Notes: a model not told the origin generated them from the sequence alone. A DNA stretch of 64,000 bases from Streptomyces sp. NBC_00582 (GCF_036345155.1 NZ_CP107772.1:6386001-6450000), one strand, 5' to 3'; shown: positions 53,684 through 63,318, counted from the stretch's first letter. A program made the numbers and translations.

Positions 53684-54958
53684 ATGCGCCGCCGACTGAT
53701 CCAGTCCACCCTCGCCGTCGTGCTCGTGGTGATCGCCGTCTTCGGCGTGTCCCTCGTGATCGTCGAGAGCCGCACGATCAGCAACAGCGCCCAGGAACGG
53801 GTGGATTCCGAGGCGGTGCGGCTCGTCGGCATCGTGGACAGCCGGCTGCTCGGCTCCGAGGACGTCACCGGCGAGATCCTGCGCGACCAGGTCACGCAGG
53901 ACCGCTACGCCGTGATCAGCATCCCGGGCCGGGAGCCGATCGAGGTCGGCACCCGGCCGAGCGGTGACGTCATCCACGCCGAGGAGCGGGGGGAGGGCGG
54001 TGAGACCGTCCGGGTCGAGGAGCCCCGCTCCACGATCACCCGCGAGGTCGGGCGCACGCTGCTGATCATCGGCCTGGTGGCGCTGCTCGCGGTCGTCGCG
54101 GCGGTCCTGCTGGCCATCCGCCAGGCCAACAAGCTCGCCTCCCCGCTCACCGACCTCGCGGAGACCGCCGAACGCCTCGGCTCGGGCGACCCGCGCCCCC
54201 GCCACAAGCGCTACGGCGTCCCGGAACTCGACCGGGTGGCGGACGTGCTGGACTCCTCCGCGGAACGCATCGGCCGCATGCTCACCGCCGAGCGCCGTCT
54301 CGCCGCCGACGCCTCCCACCAGCTCCGCACCCCTTTGACAGCCCTGTCGATGCGGCTGGAGGAGATCACCCTCACCGACGACCCCGACACGGTGAAGGAG
54401 GAGGCGACGATCGCGCTGGCGCAGGTGGAACGCCTCACGGACGTCGTGCAGCGCCTGCTGACCAACGCCCGCGACCCGCGCACCGGCTCCGCCGTCTCCT
54501 TCGACCTCGACGAGGTCATCCAGCAGCAGCTCGCCGAGTGGCGCCCCGCCTACCGCAGCGCGGGCCGGGCCATCGTCAGCTCCGGCAAGCGCCATCTGCG
54601 GGCCGTGGGCACGCCGGGCGCGGTCGCCCAGGTCCTCGCCGCGCTGATCGAGAACTCCCTCATGCACGGCGGCGGCACGGTCGCCCTGCGCACCCGGGTC
54701 ACCGGCAACCAGGCGGTCATCGAGGTCACCGACGAGGGCCCCGGCGTCCCCGCCGACCTCGGCGCCCGCATCTTCGAACGCACGATCAGCGGCCGCAACT
54801 CCACGGGCATCGGCCTCGCGGTGGCCCGCGACCTCGCCGAGGCCGACGGCGGCCGCCTGGAAATGCTCCAGGCCCAACCCCCGGTCTTCGGCCTCTTCCT
54901 CTCCCGCACGGCCCCCCAGAAGAGAACCCCCCAGGACGAGGAACCGATGGTCAGGTAG
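53684..54958 (+). CDS. Sensor histidine kinase
   Basis: 424 residues. Transmembrane helices at about 8-28 and 124-145 flank a roughly 95-residue extracytoplasmic sensor region with no recognised domain. HAMP follows (ANKLASPLTDLAETAERLGSGD), then H-box DASHQLRTPLTAL with phosphorylated H212, N-box ALIENSLMHG, G1 DEGPGVP and G2 STGIGLAVARDL. The charged tail after the kinase core is short. Partner of the response regulator just upstream. Confidence 0.95.
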   Translation: MRRRLIQSTLAVVLVVIAVFGVSLVIVESRTISNSAQERVDSEAVRLVGIVDSRLLGSEDVTGEILRDQVTQDRYAVISIPGREPIEVGTRPSGDVIHAEERGEGGETVRVEEPRSTITREVGRTLLIIGLVALLAVVAAVLLAIRQANKLASPLTDLAETAERLGSGDPRPRHKRYGVPELDRVADVLDSSAERIGRMLTAERRLAADASHQLRTPLTALSMRLEEITLTDDPDTVKEEATIALAQVERLTDVVQRLLTNARDPRTGSAVSFDLDEVIQQQLAEWRPAYRSAGRAIVSSGKRHLRAVGTPGAVAQVLAALIENSLMHGGGTVALRTRVTGNQAVIEVTDEGPGVPADLGARIFERTISGRNSTGIGLAVARDLAEADGGRLEMLQAQPPVFGLFLSRTAPQKRTPQDEEPMVR

Positions 54959-55020
54959 GGCGGCGCGGCGGGACGGCGGGGGCGCCCTGCCGTGGTGGGT
55001 GCCCCGCCGGGGCCCCGTGT

Positions 55021-55551
55021 TCAGCCCACCCGCTGTCGTGGTTTCGGTTTGCGGGACTGTTCGCCGATCAGGGACTCCTCCGTCAGGAAGGACTCGGCGC
55101 TGGCCACCGCCTCCTTCGCCGGGAGGGCGCGGAAGACCCAGGTGCGGTACGACCAGAAGCGGAACAACGTCGCGATCCCGATGCCGACGAACTTGAACAC
55201 GTTGCTCTGCAGCGGACTGTCCCACCCGAAGCCGTACGTCGCCGCGAACAGCAACCCGTTCTCGATGACCAGCCCGACCGCGCTGAATAGCAGGAACAGC
55301 GTCAGTTCCTTCGTACGCCCGCTCTTGTCGCGGTCACGGTAGGTGAAGTACCGGAACCCGATGTAGTTGAAGACGATGGACACGACGGTCGCGATGACAC
55401 TGGCGCGCACCACCTGCAGATCCGTGAGGTGCCGTACGAGGTTGAACACCCCGAGGTTCACCAGCACCCCGGCACCGCCCACAGCCCCGAATTTGACCAG
55501 CTCACGGGCCACAGCCCGCAGCCGTCCTTGCCCCGAGGAACCATGCGCCAT
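55021..55551 (-). CDS. GtrA family membrane protein
   Basis: 176 residues with four transmembrane helices (about 18-38, 47-67, 83-103 and 115-135) and the GtrA pattern ELVKFGAVGGAGVLVNLGVFNLV, NYIGFRYFTYRDRD, FKFVGIGIATLFRFWSYRTWVF. GtrA proteins are thought to flip polyprenyl-linked sugars for cell-surface glycosylation. The basic C-terminal tail is extra. Divergent from purK over a 221-bp gap. Confidence 0.9.
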   Translation of the reverse strand: MAHGSSGQGRLRAVARELVKFGAVGGAGVLVNLGVFNLVRHLTDLQVVRASVIATVVSIVFNYIGFRYFTYRDRDKSGRTKELTLFLLFSAVGLVIENGLLFAATYGFGWDSPLQSNVFKFVGIGIATLFRFWSYRTWVFRALPAKEAVASAESFLTEESLIGEQSRKPKPRQRVG

Positions 55552-55772
55552 GGTCGTACAGGCCCCCGTTCGGGTCTCGGTTGTGTCAACTCAGCCATGC
55601 TAACCACCACTCTTGTCGGTTTCCTGTGCTCCGCCTCACGGGTCGGAAACAGGTCGGGAAGAACGCGGCAAACGGCTGGTATGAGCCGGGGAAAAGCCCC
55701 GTAAGAAGCCGGGGTCCGCGCCCCGGCGGGCTCGGGAGCGGGTCCGGGGGGAGCGGCCGATACCCTTGGGGC

Positions 55773-56912
55773 GTGACGTTTCCGGTAGTCGGCATGGTCG
55801 GCGGAGGCCAGCTCGCTCGTATGACACACGAGGCGGGCATTCCGTTGGGCATCAGGTTCAAGCTCCTCAGTGACACCCCCCAGGACTCCGCGGCGCAGGT
55901 CGTGAGCGATGTCGTCATCGGCGACTACCGCGATCTCGACACGCTGCGTGACTTCGCGCGGGGCTGCGATGTGATCACCTTCGATCACGAACACGTACCC
56001 ACCGAGCACCTCAGGGCGCTGGAGGCGGACGGCATCCCCGTCCGCCCCGGCCCCGACGCGCTGGTGCACGCCCAGGACAAGGGCGCGATGCGCGCGAAGC
56101 TCGACGCGATCGGTGTGCCCTGCCCCCGGCACCGGATCGTGAGCGACCCCGAGGACGTGGTCCGCTTCGCGGCCGAGGGCGACGGCTTCCCCGTCGTCCT
56201 GAAGACCGTCCGCGGCGGCTACGACGGCAAGGGCGTGTGGGTCGTGGAGACCCCCGAGGAGGCCGCCGAGCCCTTCCGCGCCGGCGTCCCCGTCCTCGCC
56301 GAGGAGAAGGTCGACTACGTCCGCGAGCTCGCCGCCAACGTCGTCCGCTCCCCGCACGGCCAGGCCGTCGCCTACCCGGTCGTGGAGTCGCAGCAGGTCA
56401 ACGGCGTCTGCGACACAGTCATCGCGCCGGCCCCCGACCTGGACCACGTCCTCGCCCTCCAGGCGGAGGAGATGGCGCTGCGCATCGCCAAGGAACTCCG
56501 CGTGGTCGGCCACCTCGCGGTCGAGCTCTTCCAGACCCGCGACGGCCGCATCCTCGTCAACGAGCTCGCGATGCGCCCGCACAACTCCGGCCACTGGACC
56601 CAGGACGGCGCGATCACCAGCCAGTTCGCCAACCACGTCCGCGCCGTGCTGAACCTCCCCCTCGGCGACCCGCGCCCCCGCGCCCCCTGGACGGTCATGG
56701 TCAACGTCCTCGGCGGCGACTTCCCGGACATGTACGCGGCCTATCTGCACTGCATGGCCCGCGACCCCCAGCTCAAGATCCACATGTACGGCAAGGACGT
56801 GAAGCCCGGCCGCAAGGTCGGCCACGTCAACACCTACGGCGACGACCTCGACGACGTGCTGGAGCGCGCCCGTCACGCAGCCGGCTACCTGAGAGGCACG
56901 ATCACCGAATGA
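55773..56912 (+). CDS. purK: N5-carboxyaminoimidazole ribonucleotide synthase
   Basis: 379 residues from GTG 55773, where the protein begins [25 protein letters not shown]; upstream in-frame starts add unrelated residues. ATP-grasp enzyme of purine synthesis: converts AIR, bicarbonate and ATP to N5-CAIR. Motifs: [55 protein letters not shown]. No good ribosome binding site is visible, and a TACCCT box lies 7 bp upstream of the GTG, so a leaderless message is possible. PurE follows with ATGA overlap. Confidence 0.95.
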   Translation: MTFPVVGMVGGGQLARMTHEAGIPLGIRFKLLSDTPQDSAAQVVSDVVIGDYRDLDTLRDFARGCDVITFDHEHVPTEHLRALEADGIPVRPGPDALVHAQDKGAMRAKLDAIGVPCPRHRIVSDPEDVVRFAAEGDGFPVVLKTVRGGYDGKGVWVVETPEEAAEPFRAGVPVLAEEKVDYVRELAANVVRSPHGQAVAYPVVESQQVNGVCDTVIAPAPDLDHVLALQAEEMALRIAKELRVVGHLAVELFQTRDGRILVNELAMRPHNSGHWTQDGAITSQFANHVRAVLNLPLGDPRPRAPWTVMVNVLGGDFPDMYAAYLHCMARDPQLKIHMYGKDVKPGRKVGHVNTYGDDLDDVLERARHAAGYLRGTITE

Positions 56913-57430
56913 GCCCCGTTGTTGGCATCGTCATGGGATCGGACAGCGACTGGCCCGTCATGGAGGCCGCCGCCCAGGCCCTCGACGAGTTCGAGATCGA
57001 CTACGAGGTCGACGTCGTCTCCGCGCACCGCATGCCCCGCGAGATGATCGCGTACGGCGAGCAGGCGGCCGACCGCGGACTGAAGGTGATCATCGCGGGC
57101 GCCGGCGGCGCCGCCCACCTGCCCGGCATGCTCGCCTCGGTGTCCCCGCTCCCGGTGATCGGCGTGCCCGTCCCGCTGAAGTACCTCGACGGCATGGACA
57201 GCCTCCTGTCGATCGTGCAGATGCCGGCCGGCGTCCCCGTCGCCACGGTCTCCGTCGGCGGCGCCCGCAACGCGGGCCTCCTCGCCGCCCGGATCCTCGC
57301 CACCCACGACGAGGACCTCCTCGCCCGGATGCGCGACTTCCAGCAGGAGCTGAACGACCAGGCCACCGAGAAGGGCAAGCGGCTGCGCGCCAAGGTCGAG
57401 GGCACGGCCGGCTTCGGCTTCGGGAAGTGA
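56909..57430 (+). CDS. purE: N5-CAIR mutase
   Basis: 173 residues; ATG overlaps the purK stop. Converts N5-CAIR to CAIR. Signature [18 protein letters not shown] (catalytic Ser), [12 protein letters not shown] (catalytic His), [14 protein letters not shown], and the [11 protein letters not shown] strand. Normal class I PurE length. The downstream dipeptidase start overlaps its stop (GTGA). Confidence 0.96.
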   Translation: MSPVVGIVMGSDSDWPVMEAAAQALDEFEIDYEVDVVSAHRMPREMIAYGEQAADRGLKVIIAGAGGAAHLPGMLASVSPLPVIGVPVPLKYLDGMDSLLSIVQMPAGVPVATVSVGGARNAGLLAARILATHDEDLLARMRDFQQELNDQATEKGKRLRAKVEGTAGFGFGK

Positions 57431-58614
57431 CGGCCTTGAGCTCACTCGAGGCAGCCCGGGAACTCCTCGCCGAGTTCCCGGTCGTCGACGGCCACAACGA
57501 CCTGCCGTGGGCCCTGCGCGAACAGGTCCGCTACGACCTCGACGCCCGCGACCTCGCCACCTCCCAGGCCGGACATCTGCACACCGACCTCCCCCGGCTG
57601 CGCGCGGGCGGCGTCGGCGCGCAGTTCTGGTCGGTGTACGTGCGCGCCGATCTGCCCGACCCGGTCACGGCGACCCTGGAGCAGATCGACTGCGTACGGC
57701 AGATCGTCGACCGTCACCCGGCCGACCTGCGCACCGCGCTCACCGCCGCCGACATGGAGGCGGCACGGTCACAGGGCCGTATCGCCTCCCTGATGGGCGC
57801 CGAGGGCGGCCACTCCATCGCCAACTCGCTGGGCACCCTGCGCGGCCTGTACGCGCTCGGCGTCCGCTATCTCACCCTCACCCACAACGACAACGTGGAC
57901 TGGGCGGACTCCGCGACCGACGAGCCGGCGGCGGGCGGCCTCACGGCGTTCGGCCGCGAGGTGGTGCGCGAGATGAACCGGATCGGCATGCTCGTCGACC
58001 TCTCGCACGTCGCCGCGACCACCATGCGCGACGCGCTGGACGCCAGCTCCGCGCCGGTGATCTTCTCGCACTCCTCGGCGCGCGCGGTCTGCGACCACCC
58101 CCGCAACATCCCGGACGACGTCCTCGAACGCCTCCCCGCCAACGGTGGCGTCGCGATGGTCACGTTCGTCCCGAAGTTCGTGCTGCAGGCGGCCGTCGAA
58201 TGGACCGCCGCGGCGAGCGCGAACCTGCGGGCGCACGGGTTCTTCGACCTGGACACCACCCCCGAGGCGATGAAGGTCCACCGGGCCTTCGAGCAGGCGC
58301 ACCCCCGCCCGGTCCCCACGGCCGCGACGGTCGCGGACCACCTCGACCACATGCGCGCGGTGGCCGGCATCGACCACCTGGGCATCGGCGGCGACTACGA
58401 CGGCACGGCCTTCACCCCCGACGGCCTCAACGACGTCTCCGGCTACCCCAACCTCATCGCGGAACTCCTCGACCGCGGCTGGTCCAGAGCCGACATCGCC
58501 AAGCTGACCTGGCAGAACGCGGTGCGGGTGCTGGGCGCGGCGGAGGACGTCTCCCGCGAGCTGCGCACCACACGGGGCCCGTCCAACGCGACGATCGAGT
58601 CCCTCGACGGCTGA
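57427..58614 (+). CDS. Membrane dipeptidase (M19, renal-dipeptidase type)
   Basis: 395 residues; GTG overlaps the purE stop. Binuclear zinc peptidase. Ligands present: H23 and D25 in DGHNDLPW, Glu in LMGAEGGHS, His in LVDLSHVA, His in FSHSSARAV, Asp in [10 protein letters not shown]. Hydrolyses dipeptides, often with a D-residue on the C-terminal side. From memory, the syntenic S. coelicolor enzyme (Sco3058) has been crystallised and is the closest bacterial relative of human renal dipeptidase. No signal peptide is seen, so it acts in the cytoplasm. Confidence 0.94.
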   Translation: MTALSSLEAARELLAEFPVVDGHNDLPWALREQVRYDLDARDLATSQAGHLHTDLPRLRAGGVGAQFWSVYVRADLPDPVTATLEQIDCVRQIVDRHPADLRTALTAADMEAARSQGRIASLMGAEGGHSIANSLGTLRGLYALGVRYLTLTHNDNVDWADSATDEPAAGGLTAFGREVVREMNRIGMLVDLSHVAATTMRDALDASSAPVIFSHSSARAVCDHPRNIPDDVLERLPANGGVAMVTFVPKFVLQAAVEWTAAASANLRAHGFFDLDTTPEAMKVHRAFEQAHPRPVPTAATVADHLDHMRAVAGIDHLGIGGDYDGTAFTPDGLNDVSGYPNLIAELLDRGWSRADIAKLTWQNAVRVLGAAEDVSRELRTTRGPSNATIESLDG

Positions 58615-58721
58615 GCCGTACCCGGTGGGCGGACCGTACCCCCGAACGCCCCGCCCACCAGGAAGCCGTCCCGCCCCCGTGCGACGGTGGCCGTACCGCT
58701 GACCGACGTACGGAGACCGCC

Positions 58722-59825
58722 ATGGCCGACCTCCAGGACGAACTGCAGGGCGAGCTGCGGGACGAACGGCAGGACGAACCGCACGACCCGTCCGAGGTCC
58801 CCGAACCACCCGTCCCCCGCACGGACCCGTACGCCGCGCCCCCCGACCCCCTGGAGCGGGCGCACGCGCTGCTCGCCCGGCACCCCGTCGCCGACGGCTG
58901 CAGCGGGCTGGCGGGGGCGCTGCGGGAGCTGCCCTGGTACGACCTCGAACTCGGCGAGAGCGCCGTCGCCACCGATGTGCCCCGGCTGCGGCGCGGCCGG
59001 GTCGGCGCGCTGTTCTGCGCCCTGGAGCCGCCCGAGGGCCACGCCCCCGACCGGGCCCTCGGCGCCACCCTGGAGCAGCTCGACCTCGCCCGCGCGGCGG
59101 TCGCCGCCCATCCGCAGGGGCTGCGGCTCGCCCGGACCGCGGGAGAGGTCCTCGACGCCCGCAACTGCGGCCGGGTCGCCGTCGTGCTCGGCCCGGCCGG
59201 CGCGGCGGCCCTCGACGGCTCCCTCGCCGTCCTGCGCGTGCTGCGCTCCCTCGGACTGCGTGTCCTCACCCTCGCCGGCACCGCCTGGGCGAGCGAGGCG
59301 GGACTGACCCGGTTCGGCGAGGAGGCCGTACGGGAGATGAACCGGCTCGGTGTCCTCGCCGACCTCTCCGGCGCCTCCGACGCCACCCTCGGCCGGGTCC
59401 TCACCCTGTCCCGGACGCCGGTGCTGGCGATGCGCTCCGCCTCCCGCGCGCTGCGCCCCCACCCCGACAACCTCCCCGACGGCCTGCTCGCCGAGCTGGG
59501 CGCGGCGGGGGGCGTGTGCATGGTGCCGCTGACCGCCGAGCAGACCGGCCCCACGCTGCGGGACGTCGCCGACCACCTCGACCACGTCCGCGCCGTCGCG
59601 GGCCCCGGGAGCGTGGGCCTGTCGGGCGCTTACGACACCGGCGCCGCCCCTCCGCAGGGCCTCACCGACCCCTCCGGCTACCCCCACCTCGTCGCGGAGC
59701 TCCTCCAAAGGGGCTGGCCGGAGACCGACGTGGCCCTGCTGACCTGGGGCAATGTCCAGCGCGTGCTGCGCAGCGCCGACTTCGCGGCCCGCGCGGCCCA
59801 GAAACGGGACCGCCCGAGCGCTTAG
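58722..59825 (+). CDS. Degenerate M19 dipeptidase homologue without metal ligands
   Basis: 367 residues, 107 bp after the active enzyme and alignable along its length. All key ligands are gone: DGHND is DGCSG, the AEGGH block is VLGPAGAAAL, DLSH is DLSG, SHSSAR is MRSASR, and GGDYDG is LSGAYDTG. The scaffold is retained (FGEEAVREMNRLGVLADLSG, RDVADHLDHVRAVAG, PSGYPHLVAELLQRGW, WGNVQRVL), and the reading frame is intact with normal codon bias, so it is under selection as a protein. An acidic N-terminal extension (about 1-45) is new. A regulatory or structural partner is likely. Confidence 0.85.
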   Translation: MADLQDELQGELRDERQDEPHDPSEVPEPPVPRTDPYAAPPDPLERAHALLARHPVADGCSGLAGALRELPWYDLELGESAVATDVPRLRRGRVGALFCALEPPEGHAPDRALGATLEQLDLARAAVAAHPQGLRLARTAGEVLDARNCGRVAVVLGPAGAAALDGSLAVLRVLRSLGLRVLTLAGTAWASEAGLTRFGEEAVREMNRLGVLADLSGASDATLGRVLTLSRTPVLAMRSASRALRPHPDNLPDGLLAELGAAGGVCMVPLTAEQTGPTLRDVADHLDHVRAVAGPGSVGLSGAYDTGAAPPQGLTDPSGYPHLVAELLQRGWPETDVALLTWGNVQRVLRSADFAARAAQKRDRPSA

Positions 59826-60220
59826 GGGTGCTCGATCCGGCAGAGGCAGAACGGGTGGCCCGCCGGATCGGCGTACACCTGGAAATCCTTCTTCTCCCGG
59901 TCCTCCAGGTCCAGCGGCCGTGCCCCGAGCGCCAGCGCCCGCTCATGGGCCGCGTCGACCTCCGCCCAGGTGGCGCCGGCGTCGAGGTCGAGGTGGAACT
60001 GCTGGGGGTTGCGGTCGGCGCGCGGCCACTCGGGCGGGGTGTACCCCTCGACCTGCTGGAACGCGAGCCGGGGGCCGCCGGGGACCTGGAGGACGTACCA
60101 GTCGTCCTCGCCCTCCTCGGCCCAGGGGGTGCCGCCCAGGAGCCCCGCGTAGAACGCGGCGAGGCTGCGCGGCTCGGGACAGTCCAGCACGACGGAGCGG
60201 AAACGCACGACGGATGCCAT
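59822..60220 (-). CDS. VOC (glyoxalase/bleomycin-resistance) family protein
   Basis: 132 residues from ATG 60220. Two beta-alpha-beta-beta-beta units: VRFRSVVLDCPEPRSLAAFYAGLLGGTPW and QQFHLDLDAGATWAEVDAAHERALALGARPLDLEDREKKDFQVYADPAGHPFCLCRI. A His/Glu metal site is possible (FHLDLD and late acidic residue), but substrate is open. Its stop shares bases with the convergent pseudo-dipeptidase stop (CTTAG), a three-base tail-to-tail overlap. Confidence 0.88.
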   Translation of the reverse strand: MASVVRFRSVVLDCPEPRSLAAFYAGLLGGTPWAEEGEDDWYVLQVPGGPRLAFQQVEGYTPPEWPRADRNPQQFHLDLDAGATWAEVDAAHERALALGARPLDLEDREKKDFQVYADPAGHPFCLCRIEHP

Positions 60221-60351
60221 GAGGGACGCCTGCCCGCCCGGCCGTCGTGGGTAACCTCGCGTAACCCGGCGTAACCCACAGGAGATCGACAGCAAGACGC
60301 ACAGGGGGTTCACCCCGCATACGGCAGCCACGTACGGCAGAATGCACGCAG

Positions 60352-60390
60352 ACGCCGGTTCGGCCGACTGAGCCTCGGCCGAACCGGCGT
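60352..60390 (-). terminator. Terminator after ugd
   Basis: Perfect 16-bp stem (60352-60367 with 60375-60390) and 7-nt loop, 25 bp beyond the ugd stop. Confidence 0.9.
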
Positions 60391-60414
60391 CACCCTGCGC
60401 TCGGCCCGGCACGC

Positions 60415-61758
60415 TCACGCCGTGGGACGCCCCATGGCCCGGTACGTCCAGCCCGCCTTGCGCCACACCGCCGGGTCGAGCGCGTTGCGCCCGTCGAGGA
60501 TCAGCCGGGCCGCCGCCACCTCCCCGAGGGCCGCCGCGTCCAGCTCGCGGAACTCACGCCATTCCGTCAGATGCAGGACGACGTCCGCGCCCCGGACCGC
60601 CTCCAGGGCCGAGGGGGCGTAGCCGAGCGTCGGGAAGACCCGGCGGGCGTTCTCCATGCCCTTGGGGTCGTAGACGGTCACCTGGCCGCCCTGGAGGTGG
60701 ATCTGCCCGGCGACGTTGAGCGCGGGCGAGTCCCGGACGTCGTCCGAGTCGGGCTTGAAGGTGGCGCCGAGCACCGCGACCCGGCGGCCCAGGAAGGGGC
60801 CCCCGCCGAGGGCCTCCCGGGCCAGCTCCACCATCTGCCCGCGCTGGCGCATGTTGATGGAGTCGATCTCCCGCAGGAAGGTCAGCGCCTGGTCGGCGCC
60901 GAGCTCACCGGCGCGGGCCATGAAGGCGCGGATGTCCTTGGGCAGACACCCGCCGCCGAAGCCGATCCCGGCCCGCAGGAACTTCTTGCCGATGCGGTCG
61001 TCGTACCCGATGGCCTCGGCGAGCTTGGCGACATCGCCGCCGGCGGCCTCGCACACCTCCGCCATCGCGTTGATGAAGGAGATCTTCGTGGCGAGGAAGG
61101 AGTTCGCGGAAGTCTTCACCAGCTCGGCCGTCGGGAAGTCGGTGACGACGAACGGCGAGCCCTCCCTCATCGGCGTGGCGTACACCTTCCGCAGCAGCTT
61201 CTCCGCCCGCTCGCTGCGCACGCCGACCACGATCCGGTCGGGGTGCAGGGTGTCCTCGACGGCGAGGCCCTCCCGCAGGAACTCCGGGTTCCAGGCCAGC
61301 TCGGCGTCCGCGCCGGCGGGCGCCAGCTCGGCGATCGTCCGGGCGAGCCGCTCGGCGGAGCCGACGGGCACCGTCGACTTGCCGACGACGAGGGCGGGCC
61401 GGGCCAGATGCGGGGCGAGCGAGGCGATCGCGGACTCGACGTACGACATGTCGCAGGCGTACTCGCCGTGCTTCTGCGGGGTGTTCACACAGACGAAGTG
61501 CACATCGCCGAAGGCGCCGACCTCGGCCCAGTCCATCGTGAAGCGCAGCCGTCCGGTGGAGCCCTCGATCCCCGCGACATGCCGGCGCAGCAGCTCCTCG
61601 AGCCCCGGCTCGTACATCGGGGTCTCCCCGCGCTCCAGCTTCTCGATCTTCTCCTTCACCACGTCCAGGGCGAGCACCTCGAAGCCCAGCTCGGCCATGG
61701 CGGCCGCGTGCGTGGCCCCGAGATAGCCGGTGCCGATCACGGTGATCTTGAGGCTCAT
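60415..61758 (-). CDS. ugd: UDP-glucose 6-dehydrogenase
   Basis: 447 residues. Oxidises UDP-glucose to UDP-glucuronate with two NAD+. N-terminal Rossmann loop ITVIGTGYLGATHAA, VNTPQKHGEYACD, KSTVPVG, and the active-site cysteine C271 in GFGGGCLPKDIRAF; C-terminal RRVAVLGATFKPDSDDVRDSPAL. GDP-mannose dehydrogenase is the main alternative, but the length and context favour Ugd. Terminated by its own hairpin. Divergent from the acyl-CoA dehydrogenase. Confidence 0.92.
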   Translation of the reverse strand: MSLKITVIGTGYLGATHAAAMAELGFEVLALDVVKEKIEKLERGETPMYEPGLEELLRRHVAGIEGSTGRLRFTMDWAEVGAFGDVHFVCVNTPQKHGEYACDMSYVESAIASLAPHLARPALVVGKSTVPVGSAERLARTIAELAPAGADAELAWNPEFLREGLAVEDTLHPDRIVVGVRSERAEKLLRKVYATPMREGSPFVVTDFPTAELVKTSANSFLATKISFINAMAEVCEAAGGDVAKLAEAIGYDDRIGKKFLRAGIGFGGGCLPKDIRAFMARAGELGADQALTFLREIDSINMRQRGQMVELAREALGGGPFLGRRVAVLGATFKPDSDDVRDSPALNVAGQIHLQGGQVTVYDPKGMENARRVFPTLGYAPSALEAVRGADVVLHLTEWREFRELDAAALGEVAAARLILDGRNALDPAVWRKAGWTYRAMGRPTA

Positions 61759-61904
61759 GGAAGCTCCAGACAGTAAGCGGGGGGTGCGCGCGCCCGAGCA
61801 TATCCGGGCGGGTCGGAGCCCTCACCGGGCGCTTTCCCTCCCCAGGCTTCCTGTTGTTGTCCAGCTCACGTGTCAGACGCGCGGTCGGGCCTCTAAAATT
61901 TGAG

Positions 61905-61942
61905 TTACTTAACGGTAATTAGCGTCGGTAATCGCTAGCGTC
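61905..61942. promoter_or_regulatory. AT-rich repeat region upstream of the acyl-CoA dehydrogenase
   Basis: TTACTTAACGGTAA (61905-61918) is an inverted repeat with 4-bp arms. It overlaps the first of two direct repeats, GGTAATTAGCGTC and GGTAATCGCTAGCGTC. The low GC stands out, and the position fits an operator or promoter. Confidence 0.5.
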
Positions 61943-61960
61943 TTTGGAGCGTGAGCAACC

Positions 61961-63118
61961 TTGGCCGGATCGGCTGACTTCGACCTGTACCGCCCGTCCG
62001 AGGAGCACGACATGCTCCGGGACACCGTTCGCGCACTGGCCGAGGCGAAGATCGCGCCGTACGCCGCAGCGGTGGACGAAGAGGCCCGGTTCCCGCAGGA
62101 GGCCCTGGACGCGCTGGTCGCGAGCGACCTGCACGCGGTGCACGTACCCGAGTCGTTCGGCGGCGCGGGCGCCGACGCCCTGGCGACCGTGATCGTCATC
62201 GAGGAGGTGGCCCGCGCCTGTGTGTCCTCCTCCCTCATCCCGGCCGTCAACAAGCTGGGCTCGCTGCCGGTGATCCTGTCCGGCTCCGAGGACCTGAAGA
62301 AGAAGTACCTGACGCCGCTCGCCAAGGGCGACGCGATGTTCTCGTACTGCCTCTCGGAGCCGGACGCGGGCTCGGACGCGGCCGGCATGAAGACCAAGGC
62401 GGTCCGTGACGGCGACCACTGGATCCTCAACGGTGTGAAGCGCTGGATCACCAACGCGGGCGTCAGCGAGTACTACACCGTCATGGCGGTCACCGACCCC
62501 ACCAAGCGCTCCAAGGGCATCTCGGCCTTCGTCGTCGAGAAGTCCGACCCCGGTGTCTCCTTCGGCGCCCCGGAGAAGAAGCTCGGCATCAAGGGCTCCC
62601 CGACCCGCGAGGTCTACTTCGACAACGTCCGCATCCCCGCGGACCGCATGATCGGCGAGGAGGGCACCGGCTTCGCGACGGCGATGGCGACCCTCGACCA
62701 CACCCGCATCACCATCGCCGCCCAGGCCCTCGGTGTCGCGCAGGGCGCCTTCGACTACGCCAAGGGCTATGTCCAGGAGCGCAAGCAGTTCGGCAAGCCG
62801 ATCGCCGACTTCCAGGGCATCCAGTTCATGCTGGCCGACATGGCCATGAAGATCGAGGCCGCCCGCCAGCTCACCTACGCGGCCGCCGCCAAGTCCGAGC
62901 GCGGCGACCGCGACCTCACCTTCCAGGGCGCCGCCGCCAAGTGCTTCGCCTCGGACGTGGCGATGGAGGTCACCACGGACGCCGTCCAGCTCCTCGGCGG
63001 CTACGGCTACACGCGGGACTACCCGGTCGAGCGGATGATGCGCGACGCCAAGATCACCCAGATTTATGAGGGCACGAACCAAGTTCAGCGGATCGTGATG
63101 GCGAGGAACCTGCCTTAG
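61961..63118 (+). CDS. Acyl-CoA dehydrogenase
   Basis: 385 residues from TTG 61961, the only start that gives the family N-terminus (AGSADFDLYRPSEEHDMLRDTVR). FAD enzyme for the first step of beta-oxidation. Motifs: FSYCLSEPDAGSD, DGDHWILNGVKRWITNAG, ERKQFGKPIADFQGIQFMLADMA, LLGGYGYTRDYPVERMMRDAKITQIYEGTNQ with catalytic base E370. The length fits short- to medium-chain enzymes. A GTG-initiated eight-codon reading frame (61951-61977) overlaps the start region in another frame. Confidence 0.95.
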   Translation: MAGSADFDLYRPSEEHDMLRDTVRALAEAKIAPYAAAVDEEARFPQEALDALVASDLHAVHVPESFGGAGADALATVIVIEEVARACVSSSLIPAVNKLGSLPVILSGSEDLKKKYLTPLAKGDAMFSYCLSEPDAGSDAAGMKTKAVRDGDHWILNGVKRWITNAGVSEYYTVMAVTDPTKRSKGISAFVVEKSDPGVSFGAPEKKLGIKGSPTREVYFDNVRIPADRMIGEEGTGFATAMATLDHTRITIAAQALGVAQGAFDYAKGYVQERKQFGKPIADFQGIQFMLADMAMKIEAARQLTYAAAAKSERGDRDLTFQGAAAKCFASDVAMEVTTDAVQLLGGYGYTRDYPVERMMRDAKITQIYEGTNQVQRIVMARNLP

Positions 63119-63127
63119 CAGGGTTTT

Positions 63128-63266
63128 TGCAGGTCAGGAGCTGTTTCGAAGGTCCGGAGAGACGCCCTCGGCTTTCTGCCCGTTGCGGCCCGATCAGGGC
63201 CGTTCCTGGGCGTCATGCTGGGGGAATCCTGGGTGGATGCCGGGCTGAAAACAGCCACTGACCTGC
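63128..63266. repeat. Inverted repeat pair between fadE-like gene and integrase
   Basis: TGCAGGTCAGGAGCTGTTT (63128-63146) is the reverse complement of AAACAGCCACTGACCTGCA (63248-63266) with 17 of 19 bases matching, enclosing about 100 bp. It could be arm-type sites of the adjacent integrase or an att-related structure. Confidence 0.6.
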
Positions 63267-63276
63267 ACAAACAACG

Positions 63277-63304
63277 CAGCCCCCGGCGTACTTGCCGGGG
63301 GCTG
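63277..63304 (-). terminator. Terminator after the integrase gene
   Basis: 11-bp perfect stem CAGCCCCCGGC / GCCGGGGGCTG with a 6-nt loop, 15 bp beyond the integrase stop. Confidence 0.88.
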
Positions 63305-63318
63305 TTGTCGTACGTGGA

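Noticed and set aside
63119..63318. tRNA gene as integration target near the integrase
   Set aside because: No cloverleaf or T-arm signature found in this stretch.
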